A DNA stretch of 55,306 nucleotides from Alphaproteobacteria bacterium (GTDB taxonomy: Bacteria; Pseudomonadota; Alphaproteobacteria; Elsterales; Elsteraceae): NCBI GenBank assembly GCA_004292755.1, contig RDXE01000057.1, positions 1 to 55,306 of the forward strand, given 5' to 3'. Below the pieces are notes generated by a model, which had not been told where the DNA came from, ran no database searches, and saw only the letters and a list, made by a program, of their open reading frames with translations. How positions within the stretch are numbered: position 1 is the first letter of the stretch; every line of letters starts with the position of its first letter. The position numbers and the translations under genes were made by a program. Positions 35,228 through 43,463 of the stretch are shown piece by piece.

Positions 35228-36685
35228 ATGAATCTTTTTACATTCGCCGGGGTCGAGGATCTGCAACGCGCGGCAGGGCGCAATATGCTGATCGCCCTCG
35301 CCTGTCATGTGCCCGCCCTTGCGCTGGTGCCGTTCATCTTTGGCGTGGGTGGCGTTTGGCCGCCCGTGCTGGGACTGGTAACCGTGGGTGTGGTTGTGTT
35401 GGCCCACCGCAGTCTGGCGGCTGCGCCGGGCCGCTTGGCGCTCACCGTTGGGTTCGCCGTGATGCTGGTGTGCAGCATCTGGCAGATGGCCGGACATTCC
35501 TGGCAACCCTTCGTGCCCTTGTATGGGGTTGTGCTGGTCGCGATCCTGGCGGGGTTGGCTGACATCGGTGTGATCGTTTTGGCGGCGGCGCTGGTGATCG
35601 GCATCGTGCTGGGGGTTGAGGTGAGCGCGCCGACCGAGGTTTGGCCGCTGCCCCCCGATATCGGGCGCGGCTTGGTCACGGCCGGTGTCACGGGCATGAC
35701 GGCGGTTGCGTTGGGATGGCTAACCCGCACGCTGGTGGCGGAGTTTGACCGCGTGCACACGGCCCTTGCCTCCGCCCAACGAGCGGAGGAGGAGGCGCAT
35801 GCCGCTCGGCGCGCTGTGGAGGATGAAGCCGCCGCCCGCAGTGCGGCCGAAGCTGAAGGCCGTGCGGCGCGGGACCGCGCCATGCGTGATTTGGCCGATG
35901 CCTTCAATCATGTCGGTCGCTCCGCCCAGGAGCTGCGCGACACGGCGGTTGGGTTGCGCGGCGCCACCGGCAGTTCGGCGACCCATTTGGTCGAAGCATC
36001 TGACGCGATGGACCGTAACCTCGAAAGTGCTGCTGAGGCGGACAGCTCAACCCGACAGATGTCCAGTGCGATTGACCAGATTGGGCATCAGGTGCTGCGC
36101 TCCTCTCAAGTGGCGCGGACGGCGGTTCAGCGAGTGGAGTCGGGCACTGAACGGTTGGCCAGTCTGGCCGACGCGGCCGCTCAGATCGGCGATGTCGTTC
36201 GCCTGATCACCGAGATTGCCGAGCAGACCAACCTGCTGGCGCTGAACGCCACCATCGAAGCAGCCCGCGCTGGCGAAGCTGGCAAGGGCTTCGCCGTGGT
36301 TGCCAATGAAGTTAAAAGCCTAGCCCGGCAAACCGCAGAAGCGACGGAGAGCATTTCGCGCCAAGTGCAGCGCATTCAGCACGCCTCTGGCGAAGCGATG
36401 GAGGGGGTGGGCTCCATCACCGGCACGGTGCGGGAGATTGAAGGCGTGATTGGCGGCATTGCCGCGGCCGTCGATCAGCAGGCGAGTGCCATGCATTCAA
36501 TCGTCGGTCGGCTGGGCGAGGTGGTGAATGGCACCCGCGACGCCTCGCAGACCATCCGACAGGTGGCAGCTGGCGCGGTGCGCAGCGGCGCCTCGGCTTT
36601 GGAGGTGTTGTGGGCGTCGAAGGCCCTGGATCAAGTGGCCGGGGACCTGGACCAATCCATCCAGCGGATGGTGCACGAGGGTTAG
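35228..36685 (+). CDS. Methyl-accepting chemotaxis protein with multi-pass membrane domain
   Basis: About 485 residues from ATG 35228 ([14 protein letters not shown]); the frame opens earlier, at 35135, with unlikely sequence. About six hydrophobic segments (residues 20-190) replace the usual periplasmic sensor, so the stimulus is probably sensed in the membrane or cytoplasm. A long Ala/Glu-rich coiled coil ([20 protein letters not shown]) leads to the signalling domain with the hairpin tip [20 protein letters not shown], then [20 protein letters not shown]. There is no HAMP domain and no C-terminal CheR-binding pentapeptide. The next gene is the hybrid kinase, 57 bases away. Confidence 0.9.
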   Translation: MNLFTFAGVEDLQRAAGRNMLIALACHVPALALVPFIFGVGGVWPPVLGLVTVGVVVLAHRSLAAAPGRLALTVGFAVMLVCSIWQMAGHSWQPFVPLYGVVLVAILAGLADIGVIVLAAALVIGIVLGVEVSAPTEVWPLPPDIGRGLVTAGVTGMTAVALGWLTRTLVAEFDRVHTALASAQRAEEEAHAARRAVEDEAAARSAAEAEGRAARDRAMRDLADAFNHVGRSAQELRDTAVGLRGATGSSATHLVEASDAMDRNLESAAEADSSTRQMSSAIDQIGHQVLRSSQVARTAVQRVESGTERLASLADAAAQIGDVVRLITEIAEQTNLLALNATIEAARAGEAGKGFAVVANEVKSLARQTAEATESISRQVQRIQHASGEAMEGVGSITGTVREIEGVIGGIAAAVDQQASAMHSIVGRLGEVVNGTRDASQTIRQVAAGAVRSGASALEVLWASKALDQVAGDLDQSIQRMVHEG

Positions 36686-36742
36686 GCTGCCGCCCTTGGA
36701 GGCGCGGGTGCGGCTGGCTCTTTGTCGGGAGTGGGACGCGTG

Positions 36743-39700
36743 ATGCTAACCTCCGGCTCGGCTCTGGTTTTGTCGCTGGCTTACCTCAGCCTGCTGTTCG
36801 CGATTGCCTGGAAGGGGGATCGCAACCCGGCGCGCTACCGGCAGGAGGGGCGGGAGTCCCTGATCTACGGCTTGTCGCTCGCGGTCTATTGCACCAGTTG
36901 GACCTTCTACGGTTCGGTGGGGCGCGCCGTCACCCATGGGTATGATTTTCTGCTGATCTATATCGGCCCCCTGGCGGTGTTGACCCTGGGCCTGCCGTTG
37001 CTGCGCGCCTTGGTGCGCCGGGCCAAAGCCCATGGCGTGACCTCCATCGCGGATTTTCTCGGCGCGCGCTATGGCAAGAGCCGCCCCGTCGCCGCCCTGG
37101 TGACACTGATTGCCACCATCGGCGTGCTGCCCTACATCGCCTTGCAGCTGAAAGCCGTGTCTTACAGCTTTGATGCCTTGGCGGCCCTGCCCAGCCGGGG
37201 GCCCGCGCCCGTGCTGGACACGGCATTCTGGGTCGCAGCCTTGATGGCGGTGTTCACCATTCTATTCGGTGTCCGCTCCGTCCAGGCGACAGAGCGCAAC
37301 ACCGGGTTGGTGCTGGCGGTCGCGTTTGAATCGCTGGTCAAGTTGGCGGCTTTCATGGCGGTTGGGCTCTATGTCTGCTTCTGGTTGTTTGATGGTCCCA
37401 GCGACTTAATCAAGCAGGCTGCCACCGCAGTCTCCAGTCCCTTGCTGGGGGATCAGCGGCTTGATCCAGCGGCCTGGGTGGCGATCGCCCTGGTTTCTGC
37501 GGCTGCGTTTGTCTGTCTGCCGCGTCAGTTCCACGTGACAGTGGTCGAGTGCGGTCGTCCTGAGCATCTGTCGACGGCAGTGTGGATGTTGCCGCTGTAT
37601 TTTGCGGCGATCACCATGTTCGTGCCGCCGATTGCCCTGGCGGGCAAGTTGCTGCTGGGCAGCGGCGCTGACCCGGACCTGTTTGTGCTGACGGTGCCCC
37701 AGCAGGATGGTCAAACCCTGCTGACCCTGATTGCGTTCCTGGGTGGATTGTCGGCAGCGACGGGCATGGTGATTGTTGCCTGCGTGGCGCTGGCAACCAT
37801 GGTGTCCAACGAACTGGTGATTCCGTTCATGCTGCGCCGCCTGACTCAGGCGGGCGCTCCGGAACTGGGGCCGGTCGTGCTGCAAGCGCGGCGCTGGGCG
37901 ATCATCGCGATTCTGTCGCTCGCCTATCTCTATCACCGTCTGATCAGTGGTCATTACCCGTTGGCCGCCATTGGTCTGATGTCGTTTGCCGCAGTCGCCC
38001 AATTTGCCCCGCCGCTGGTGCTAGGGTTGATGTGGAAGCGCGCCCATCGCCACGGCGTCGTGGCGGGGCTGCTGGGCGGCTGGGGCGTGTGGACCTATGG
38101 TCTGTTGCTGCCCAGTTTTGCTGATGCTGGCTGGATTGCCATGCAGGACTGGGTGTCGGTTTCCGACGTGATGGCATGGCTGGGTGCACCGGGCCTTGAT
38201 CGGTTGAGCGCGGGTGTGTTCGCTAGTCTGGCGCTCAACACCGGCTTGCTGGTGGGGGTGTCGCTGCTGGTGCAGCCGACGGCGATTGATCGCTCCCAAT
38301 CAGAAGCCTTCACCGGTGGCGCGGCTCCCCAGCCGCGCGGTGCCACCAGTGCCGCAGCTCTGGCGGAGTTGCGTGCCATGGTCGCCCGCGTGCTGGGTCA
38401 GGAGCGCACCGATGCCGCCTTCGCCATCGCCCAGCCGCCAACGCCGGCGGCTGCGGCCGACTTAGCTGAGCGCCTGCTCGCCTCGGCGATCGGCTCTGCC
38501 TCGGCCAGGATTGTGGTCGCTGCCAGCTTGCAGCGCCGAGGGCGGATGGATGCGGCAACCTTGCAAGAGGCTACGCGCGCGATTCTGGAAGGGCGCGATC
38601 TGCTGCGGGTGACGCTTGATTCCATCGGGCAGGGCATTGCGGTGTTCGATGATCGCCACAAGCTGGCCGCCTGGAATCCGCGGTTTGTCGATTTGTTCGG
38701 CCTGCGTGCAGCGCTGCTGCAGGTGGGCACACCCCTTCATGCCTTGGTGCTGGAGGCGACACCTGGGGATCTGGGGTCGCTCTTGATCGACCGCTCTGAT
38801 CCCGAGCGTGCGCGCTCTTCCCACAGCTATGAGCGGCGACGGCCCGATGGCATCGTGCTGGCGATTGAAACCACGCCGCTGCCAACGGGCGGATTTGTGG
38901 TGGTGGCGACCGACGTCACGGCACGGGTGCGCACCGAAGAAGCGCTGCGCGAAGCGGAGCGTCAAATCCGCGTCTATACTGACAATGTGCCGGTCTACAT
39001 CGCCTATGTGGATCGCACCCAACGCTACCGCTTTATCAACCGACCCTACCTGGAGGCGCTGGGGTTGGACCCCGCCACCGCCAGCGGCGTGCGGCTGGTC
39101 GATGCGTTGGGGGAGGAGCGCTATGCCCATTTGAAGGAACGGATTGACGCCGTGCTGCGCGGCATTCCGCAAAGCTTTGAGGTGGACCTGCCGGTTCCTG
39201 GGGATGATGTGCGCCTGGGCCGCGGCACCTACCTGCCGCATCGTACGGAAGATGGCGAAATCATCGGCTTCTTCACCCTCTATCAAGACATCACCGATCA
39301 GCGGCGGACCGAGCAGGCCTTGGAAGCCCGGGTGGAGGAGCGCACGCGCGCCCTCGCCCAGGCCAAGCAAGCAGCCGACGAAGCCAATCTGGGCAAGACC
39401 CGCTTCATCGCCGCGGCGTCCCACGATCTGTTGCAGCCACTGCACGCAGCGCGCCTGTTCACCGCGACCTTGGCCGAGCAGGCTGGTCGGCGGGAGCGGC
39501 CTCTGGTCGATCAGATCGATCAAGCCCTGGGGGCAGTGGAGGATCTGTTGAGCGCGCTGCTCGACATCTCAAAGCTGGATGCTGGCGCATTGAAGCCGGA
39601 GCGCCGCGCTCTTCCGCTGAACGCGCTGTTGGAACAACTGGTGCAATCCTTCCAGCCGATGGCGCGTCAGCGCGGGTTGCGCTTGCGCATGGTGCCGACT

Positions 39701-40492
39701 CGACTGGCTGTGGAGTCCGACCCGCAACTGCTGCGCCGGATTCTGCAGAACTTCCTGGCCAATGCCCTGCGCTACAGCCGCCGGGGCGGCGTGGTGGTGG
39801 GGGCCCGCCGCCGCGGCCAGCAGGTGGAAATCCAGGTGGTCGACACCGGACCTGGCATTCCCGAGAACAAGCAGCGGGCGATTTTTGAAGAGTTCCAGCG
39901 CCTGGGCGAAGATGCACCCGACCAGCCAAAGGGTCTGGGTTTGGGCCTCGCCATCGTGGAGCGGATTGGCCGGATGCTGAACCATCCGATCCGCGTGCGC
40001 TCGCGGGTGGGGTTTGGCTCGATCTTCTCCGTCTCCGTGCCGCGGGGTGTGGCGGTGCTGACGGCACCGCCGCCGCCGCCGGTGCAGCGGCGGATCGGCA
40101 ATCCGCTGAATGGTCGGCGCGTGCTGTGCATTGATGACGACGCCACCGTGATCGCGGGCATGCGCGCGTTGCTGGACGCCTGGGGGGTGGAGCTGACGGC
40201 CGTTACCTCTGTTGCAGCGGCGCGCGCAGCGACGGTGGATCGACCACCCGAGCTGCTGCTGATCGACTATCACATTGGCGACGACGACACGGGCTTTGAG
40301 GCGTTGAACACACTGGAGCGTCAATGGGGTCGCCTGCCGCCGACCATCCTGATCACGGCGGATCGATCTGATCCCGTGCGTTTGGAGGCTCAACGCCGTC
40401 ATGTCGGTTTGCTGCACAAACCCGTGAAGCCAGCTGCGCTGCGCGCGCTGATGACCCGGATGGTCGATCCACCTGCCGCGGCTGCGGACTAG
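36743..40492 (+). CDS. Hybrid histidine kinase with SSS-type (sodium/solute symporter) sensor domain
   Basis: A 1249-residue protein from ATG 36743 (an in-frame start at 36722 is possible). Domain order: a symporter-like membrane domain of about 13 helices (1-500), with SIADFLGARYGKSRPVA as in the sodium/proline symporter fold; a PAS_7-like segment (DSIGQGIAVFDDRHKLAAWN); and a second PAS (YTDNVPVYIAYVDRTQRYRF). A coiled coil leads to HisKA with phospho-acceptor His894 in AAASHDLLQPLHAARLF. Next come HATPase_c (FLANALRYS, DTGPGIP, GLGLGLAI) and a C-terminal receiver with VLCIDDDATV and Asp1175 in LLLIDYHIG. It resembles NahK/CbrA-type sensors linking solute uptake or nutrient state to signalling. 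No cognate response regulator is adjacent. Confidence 0.93.
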   Translation: MLTSGSALVLSLAYLSLLFAIAWKGDRNPARYRQEGRESLIYGLSLAVYCTSWTFYGSVGRAVTHGYDFLLIYIGPLAVLTLGLPLLRALVRRAKAHGVTSIADFLGARYGKSRPVAALVTLIATIGVLPYIALQLKAVSYSFDALAALPSRGPAPVLDTAFWVAALMAVFTILFGVRSVQATERNTGLVLAVAFESLVKLAAFMAVGLYVCFWLFDGPSDLIKQAATAVSSPLLGDQRLDPAAWVAIALVSAAAFVCLPRQFHVTVVECGRPEHLSTAVWMLPLYFAAITMFVPPIALAGKLLLGSGADPDLFVLTVPQQDGQTLLTLIAFLGGLSAATGMVIVACVALATMVSNELVIPFMLRRLTQAGAPELGPVVLQARRWAIIAILSLAYLYHRLISGHYPLAAIGLMSFAAVAQFAPPLVLGLMWKRAHRHGVVAGLLGGWGVWTYGLLLPSFADAGWIAMQDWVSVSDVMAWLGAPGLDRLSAGVFASLALNTGLLVGVSLLVQPTAIDRSQSEAFTGGAAPQPRGATSAAALAELRAMVARVLGQERTDAAFAIAQPPTPAAAADLAERLLASAIGSASARIVVAASLQRRGRMDAATLQEATRAILEGRDLLRVTLDSIGQGIAVFDDRHKLAAWNPRFVDLFGLRAALLQVGTPLHALVLEATPGDLGSLLIDRSDPERARSSHSYERRRPDGIVLAIETTPLPTGGFVVVATDVTARVRTEEALREAERQIRVYTDNVPVYIAYVDRTQRYRFINRPYLEALGLDPATASGVRLVDALGEERYAHLKERIDAVLRGIPQSFEVDLPVPGDDVRLGRGTYLPHRTEDGEIIGFFTLYQDITDQRRTEQALEARVEERTRALAQAKQAADEANLGKTRFIAAASHDLLQPLHAARLFTATLAEQAGRRERPLVDQIDQALGAVEDLLSALLDISKLDAGALKPERRALPLNALLEQLVQSFQPMARQRGLRLRMVPTRLAVESDPQLLRRILQNFLANALRYSRRGGVVVGARRRGQQVEIQVVDTGPGIPENKQRAIFEEFQRLGEDAPDQPKGLGLGLAIVERIGRMLNHPIRVRSRVGFGSIFSVSVPRGVAVLTAPPPPPVQRRIGNPLNGRRVLCIDDDATVIAGMRALLDAWGVELTAVTSVAAARAATVDRPPELLLIDYHIGDDDTGFEALNTLERQWGRLPPTILITADRSDPVRLEAQRRHVGLLHKPVKPAALRALMTRMVDPPAAAAD

Positions 40493-40510
40493 GATGGTCG
40501 TCAAGGTACG

Positions 40511-41086
40511 GTGCAACAAGGCTGGACGCCCCGGCGCCAAGCCGCTATCGCTGCCGTCATGAGCCTGATCGCCCCATTCCTGCCGCTGGTTGAGGGCCAC
40601 GGATTGACCCTGGCGCTGGCTGGTGGAGTTGCTGCCGTCCCGCTCGCCGGGGCGCTGTGGTACCATGGCGGTGCTAAGGCGACCGGCGTGGTCACGGCAT
40701 TCATCGTGCTGCGCGCAGCACTGTCTGGATTGCCGGTGCCGCCGCGGGAGGCGGTGTCGATCCGCAGTGGTCATCCCGGCTCCGGGATGGAGGATGGGTT
40801 TGAAGCCCTGGTGCGCGCCCTGTCCGGCCATCGCTATGCCCGCGAGGAGTTCGCCGAGGGTTTGCGCATCCCCGGTGCCGAGGGGGTGTTCCGCTGGGTG
40901 GTGCGCGTCGGCCCGGTTGTACGCGACCTCACCTTGCGGGGTGGTGTGCTGCCAGAAGTGTTGTTTCAACCAGCCACCGAGAGCGATGAGCCCGCGCGCC
41001 AAGCCCTTCGCCTAGCCTATGTTCGCAATGTGCTCGCCGCAGCCGATACCGCCCTGTTTCACATCACCGAGGAGACCAGCCGATGA
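40511..41086 (+). CDS. Membrane protein of unknown function
   Basis: A 191-residue protein from GTG 40511, preceded by AAGG; ATG 40559 (MSLIAPFLPLV) is an alternative. Two hydrophobic segments lie in the first 75 residues. The rest is a soluble region with a charged, ordered look (MEDGFEALVRALSGHRYARE, FRWVVRVGPVVRDLTL) that is not low complexity. I do not recognise a family. It begins 18 bases after the hybrid kinase and its stop overlaps the next start (ATGA), so it is probably part of the same transcript. Confidence 0.7.
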   Translation: MQQGWTPRRQAAIAAVMSLIAPFLPLVEGHGLTLALAGGVAAVPLAGALWYHGGAKATGVVTAFIVLRAALSGLPVPPREAVSIRSGHPGSGMEDGFEALVRALSGHRYAREEFAEGLRIPGAEGVFRWVVRVGPVVRDLTLRGGVLPEVLFQPATESDEPARQALRLAYVRNVLAAADTALFHITEETSR

Positions 41087-41454
41087 TGCGTGTGATGCTG
41101 TTGGCTGCCCTCTTGTGGAGTGCGGCCGCGGGTGCCTGGGCGTGGTTCGATGTGGATCGCCGGACCCCCACCCCCGCACAGCCAACCGCGCAGGAACTGG
41201 AGCGTCAGTGCGCGGCCCGTAGCTATTACACCCGGCCAGACTGTGTTGAAGCGCTGATGGCCGAGCGCCGCGCCGCAGCCCGCGAGGAGGCCTTGGCGTT
41301 GGCGGCACCCGGCTATGGTGCCCTGATCGGTGGCCCAGCGTTTGGCTTGCTGGCCCTAGGCCTCGCGATCCGCGTGCTGCGGCGTCGTCGTGCCGAGGAC
41401 ACACCGCTTCCAGCGACCGAACCGGCTGTGCGCGTGGATCCGGAGTTGCGATAG
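41083..41454 (+). CDS. Small membrane protein of unknown function
   Basis: A 123-residue protein beginning MMRVMLLAALLWSAAAGAWA, a signal peptide or membrane segment, with a second hydrophobic helix at about 81-98 (GALIGGPAFGLLALGLAI) followed by a basic RVLRRRRAED anchor. The loop between contains two Cys (ELERQCAARSYYTRPDCVEA) that could form a periplasmic disulfide. It is translationally coupled to the preceding gene by ATGA overlap. I do not recognise the family. Confidence 0.7.
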   Translation: MMRVMLLAALLWSAAAGAWAWFDVDRRTPTPAQPTAQELERQCAARSYYTRPDCVEALMAERRAAAREEALALAAPGYGALIGGPAFGLLALGLAIRVLRRRRAEDTPLPATEPAVRVDPELR

Positions 41455-41544
41455 TCTGAAGATCCGAGTTGGTCAGTCGGGCTTGACTGGCTGATATCCT
41501 CTACTATCTCCTGTCTTTTCCTAGTGATCTTGTAGGAGAAATGG

Positions 41545-42228
41545 GTGAGGCAGCGGATTCTCGTAATGGGTGCCAGCCGCGGCATCGGCGGCTTTGTGGC
41601 GCGCAGTTTGGTGGCGGCGGGACATGAGGTGCTGAGTGTATCGCGCACACCAGCCGAAGCTGGCCAGTGGATCGCAGCCGATGTGACGACGGATGTTGGT
41701 ATTGACGACGTGGTCGCCGCTGTCGGTCCCGGCCCCTTGGACGCCCTGTTGTACCTTGGCGGTATCTGGGAGCAGGGAGCCTTTGGCGGCGGCTACCGCT
41801 TTCTCGCCAGTTCTCGGGCGGAGGTGCGACAAGTCCTGGCGGTCAACCTGACCGCGCCGATCCTGTTGGTTCAAGCCCTTGCTCCAATGCTCGCTCAATC
41901 GCGTGCCCCGCGGGTGGTGCTGATGGGCTCCTTGTCTGGCACGGAGGGCGGCGCGACGGTGGAGGTAGCGAACACCGCCTCCAAGTTTGGGCTGCGCGGT
42001 GCTGCCAAGGCCCTGCGTCTGGCGCTCAAAGATGACGGTGTGTCGATAACAGTGATCAACCCTGGCAACGTCGCCACGCCAGAGGTGCTGGATGACATCG
42101 CCCAGGGCCGCACATCACCGCAGTATTTGGTTGCCCTCACCGATATCACCCGCCTGATCGACTATCTGCTTACCTGTGAGGTTGGTACGGCACCGTTGGA
42201 CATCGATCTGGGGCAGCGGGGGGTGTGA
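41545..42228 (+). CDS. SDR-family protein lacking the catalytic tyrosine
   Basis: A 227-residue short-chain dehydrogenase/reductase-fold protein from GTG 41545, preceded by TAGGAG. The nucleotide-binding GASRGIGG (9-16) and the conserved strand LDALLYLGGIWEQGAF (NAG region modified to LGG) are present, and so are Ser129/Ser131 in MGSLSG. The YxxxK motif, however, reads N-T-A-S-K (143-147), so Asn replaces the catalytic Tyr while Lys147 is kept. It may be a non-catalytic NAD(P)-binding protein or use a shifted mechanism. It resembles C-factor/CsgA-like SDRs in length. The AT-rich module B follows. Confidence 0.85.
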   Translation: MRQRILVMGASRGIGGFVARSLVAAGHEVLSVSRTPAEAGQWIAADVTTDVGIDDVVAAVGPGPLDALLYLGGIWEQGAFGGGYRFLASSRAEVRQVLAVNLTAPILLVQALAPMLAQSRAPRVVLMGSLSGTEGGATVEVANTASKFGLRGAAKALRLALKDDGVSITVINPGNVATPEVLDDIAQGRTSPQYLVALTDITRLIDYLLTCEVGTAPLDIDLGQRGV

Positions 42229-42235
42229 AGGTGCC

Positions 42236-42270
42236 GCCTCCTAAGGGTTTGGGGTTGCGCCCAAGGAGGC
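42236..42270 (+). terminator. Inverted repeat between the SDR gene and module B
   Basis: GCCTCCT (42236-42242) and AGGAGGC (42264-42270) pair perfectly around a GC-rich loop. Only CGCCTGTTTA follows, so termination is uncertain. The second arm contains AAGGAGG and lies about 20 bases before the module B start, so it could also influence ribosome access. Confidence 0.35.
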
Positions 42271-42289
42271 CGCCTGTTTACGATAATGG

Positions 42290-42895
42290 ATGAGCGCACA
42301 TTCTTGGAGCTTTCCGACTCTCTACCACGGCACCATTGACAGTGCTGCTAAGGCGTTAGGAGAGAATCGAGAAGATGTTAGATTACTTGAAGACAGGCAT
42401 CTTGATTTTGGGCCCGGCTTTTATATGACCACTAGCTTGGAGCAAGCGAAGAAATGGGCCGAGAAACAGGCGCGTAGGGAGGGACGACTTGCCGGAAGCA
42501 AGCCTCCAAAGGGTGCAGTGATCTCTTTGAACACAAATCTGCAAAATATTCTGAGCTTTAAGAACTGGGGATTTGGGATGGCATTTGGTGGAATCCCCGG
42601 CCAAGATTGGAACGGTTATTTTTCGCTTGTTAAGTTGTATCGGAGTTTGTCTTTCGGTGATGCGAGAAAATTCACTCAATACATAGGTTGGGACGTTCTT
42701 ATTGGGCCGGTTGCAAAGTTGGGATCTGAAATTAAAGAGATCAAACCCAGCCTAGACCAAGTCGCGTTTGTGAGTGATCGCGCAATACAATGGTTGACAG
42801 GCAAGTTTCGATTGGTAGGATATTATGATGTTGAGATTTTCGAACGATCGGTTTTTGACAGAAGTCGCTCGCGTCGTCGAGCTGCTTGTGACTGA
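42290..42895 (+). CDS. Module B DUF3990-like protein with ADP-ribosyltransferase-type motifs (candidate toxin)
   Basis: A 201-residue paralogue of the module A protein at 12060-12578. It has LYHGT with His13, DFGPGFYMT with Tyr45, QAKKWAEKQA, DWNGYFSL, WDVLIGPVA and DQVAFVSDR with Gln157, the H-Y-Q set of DUF3990-like ADP-ribosyltransferase-fold proteins. The WDVLIGPVA strand agrees even better with DUF3990 sequence than module A does. Enzymatic function is inferred. Unlike module A, where the protein stops at the residues FWLV, this one continues for about 25 residues past FRLV into the partner gene, ending in a basic stretch (RSRSRRRAACD) read from an overlapping frame. The start ATG 42290 gives the same N-terminal length as module A. 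Confidence 0.78.
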   Translation: MSAHSWSFPTLYHGTIDSAAKALGENREDVRLLEDRHLDFGPGFYMTTSLEQAKKWAEKQARREGRLAGSKPPKGAVISLNTNLQNILSFKNWGFGMAFGGIPGQDWNGYFSLVKLYRSLSFGDARKFTQYIGWDVLIGPVAKLGSEIKEIKPSLDQVAFVSDRAIQWLTGKFRLVGYYDVEIFERSVFDRSRSRRRAACD

Positions 42896-43427
42896 ATGCG
42901 AGCCGGTACTTCTAGCCAGTGGAGCTGACACTGAAACGATCAGAGAGGCAAAAAGCAATCTGCAGACCCTCGTTGAGTCTTTTTTTGATGCATTCCCGGG
43001 CGAGATAGGAGAACTGCTACACAACGATGATCCTTGCGACCTAGCGTTGGATATCTTTAGGATAAGAAGCTTAGTAGATGAAGACGGCACTGTTGCTCGA
43101 GTGTACAGAGAGCATCGGGAACAAAATCCACTTGAGTACACAACATTCGGCGCTACAGATAATTTGGCTGAAGAAAATCAAAGACTCAGGCAGAGGCAAG
43201 CTGAGATCGAACAAAAACAATACGTATTGGAGTTGAAACTAAAATTCTATCAAAGCATGATGAAAAACACAATGAATCTGCAAAGTGATCCAAACTCTCA
43301 CCTTTTTGGGAGGGTACGCAATCCGTCTGGTTTCTCTGTTTCCAAGGTCAGCGACTTCGATTCTGAAGAGATTCTGGATTTGCTAAAGGATTTCGATTTG
43401 CTAAAGGATTTGGATTTACAGAAATAG
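42825..43427 (+). CDS. Module B partner protein (candidate antitoxin/immunity), unknown family
   Basis: A 200-residue acidic protein. ATG 42825 or 42828 follows GGTAGGA closely; the start lies 71 bases inside the ART-like gene in another frame. Residues about 10-80 (FLTEVARVVELL through LALDIFRI) align without gaps with the module A partner (23 of 71 identical). After that comes YREHREQNPL, matching YQEYRSTNKL. The C-terminal half differs completely from module A: a coiled coil (ENQRLRQRQAEIEQKQYVL) and an acidic/hydrophobic tail built from tandem DLLKDF/DLLKDL units. The region is AT-rich (19 G/C in 43201-43260). I recognise no known family. The shared domain is probably the part that meets the ART-like partner; the variable half may give specificity or DNA binding. 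Confidence 0.8.
   Translation: MMLRFSNDRFLTEVARVVELLVTECEPVLLASGADTETIREAKSNLQTLVESFFDAFPGEIGELLHNDDPCDLALDIFRIRSLVDEDGTVARVYREHREQNPLEYTTFGATDNLAEENQRLRQRQAEIEQKQYVLELKLKFYQSMMKNTMNLQSDPNSHLFGRVRNPSGFSVSKVSDFDSEEILDLLKDFDLLKDLDLQK
43377..43412 (+). repeat. Two tandem 18-bp units at the 3' end of the module B partner gene
   Basis: GATTTGCTAAAGGATTTC (43377-43394) is repeated at 43395-43412 with one change (last base C to G), followed by a partial GATTTA. Each unit encodes six residues (DLLKDF/DLLKDL), so copy number changes would keep the frame. Confidence 0.85.
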
Positions 43428-43463
43428 GCTTTAGTCGTGCCTGCCTTTCATGCACCTCACCTC

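Noticed and set aside
39569-41002. 477-codon open frame antisense to the hybrid kinase and the following gene
   Set aside because: The forward frame contains clear HisKA, ATPase and receiver motifs; the reverse product has no recognisable feature.
42282-42287. GATAAT as a -10 box for module B
   Set aside because: It would place the transcription start after the ATG at 42290, and no -35 lies at proper spacing (TTGCGC is 21 bases away).
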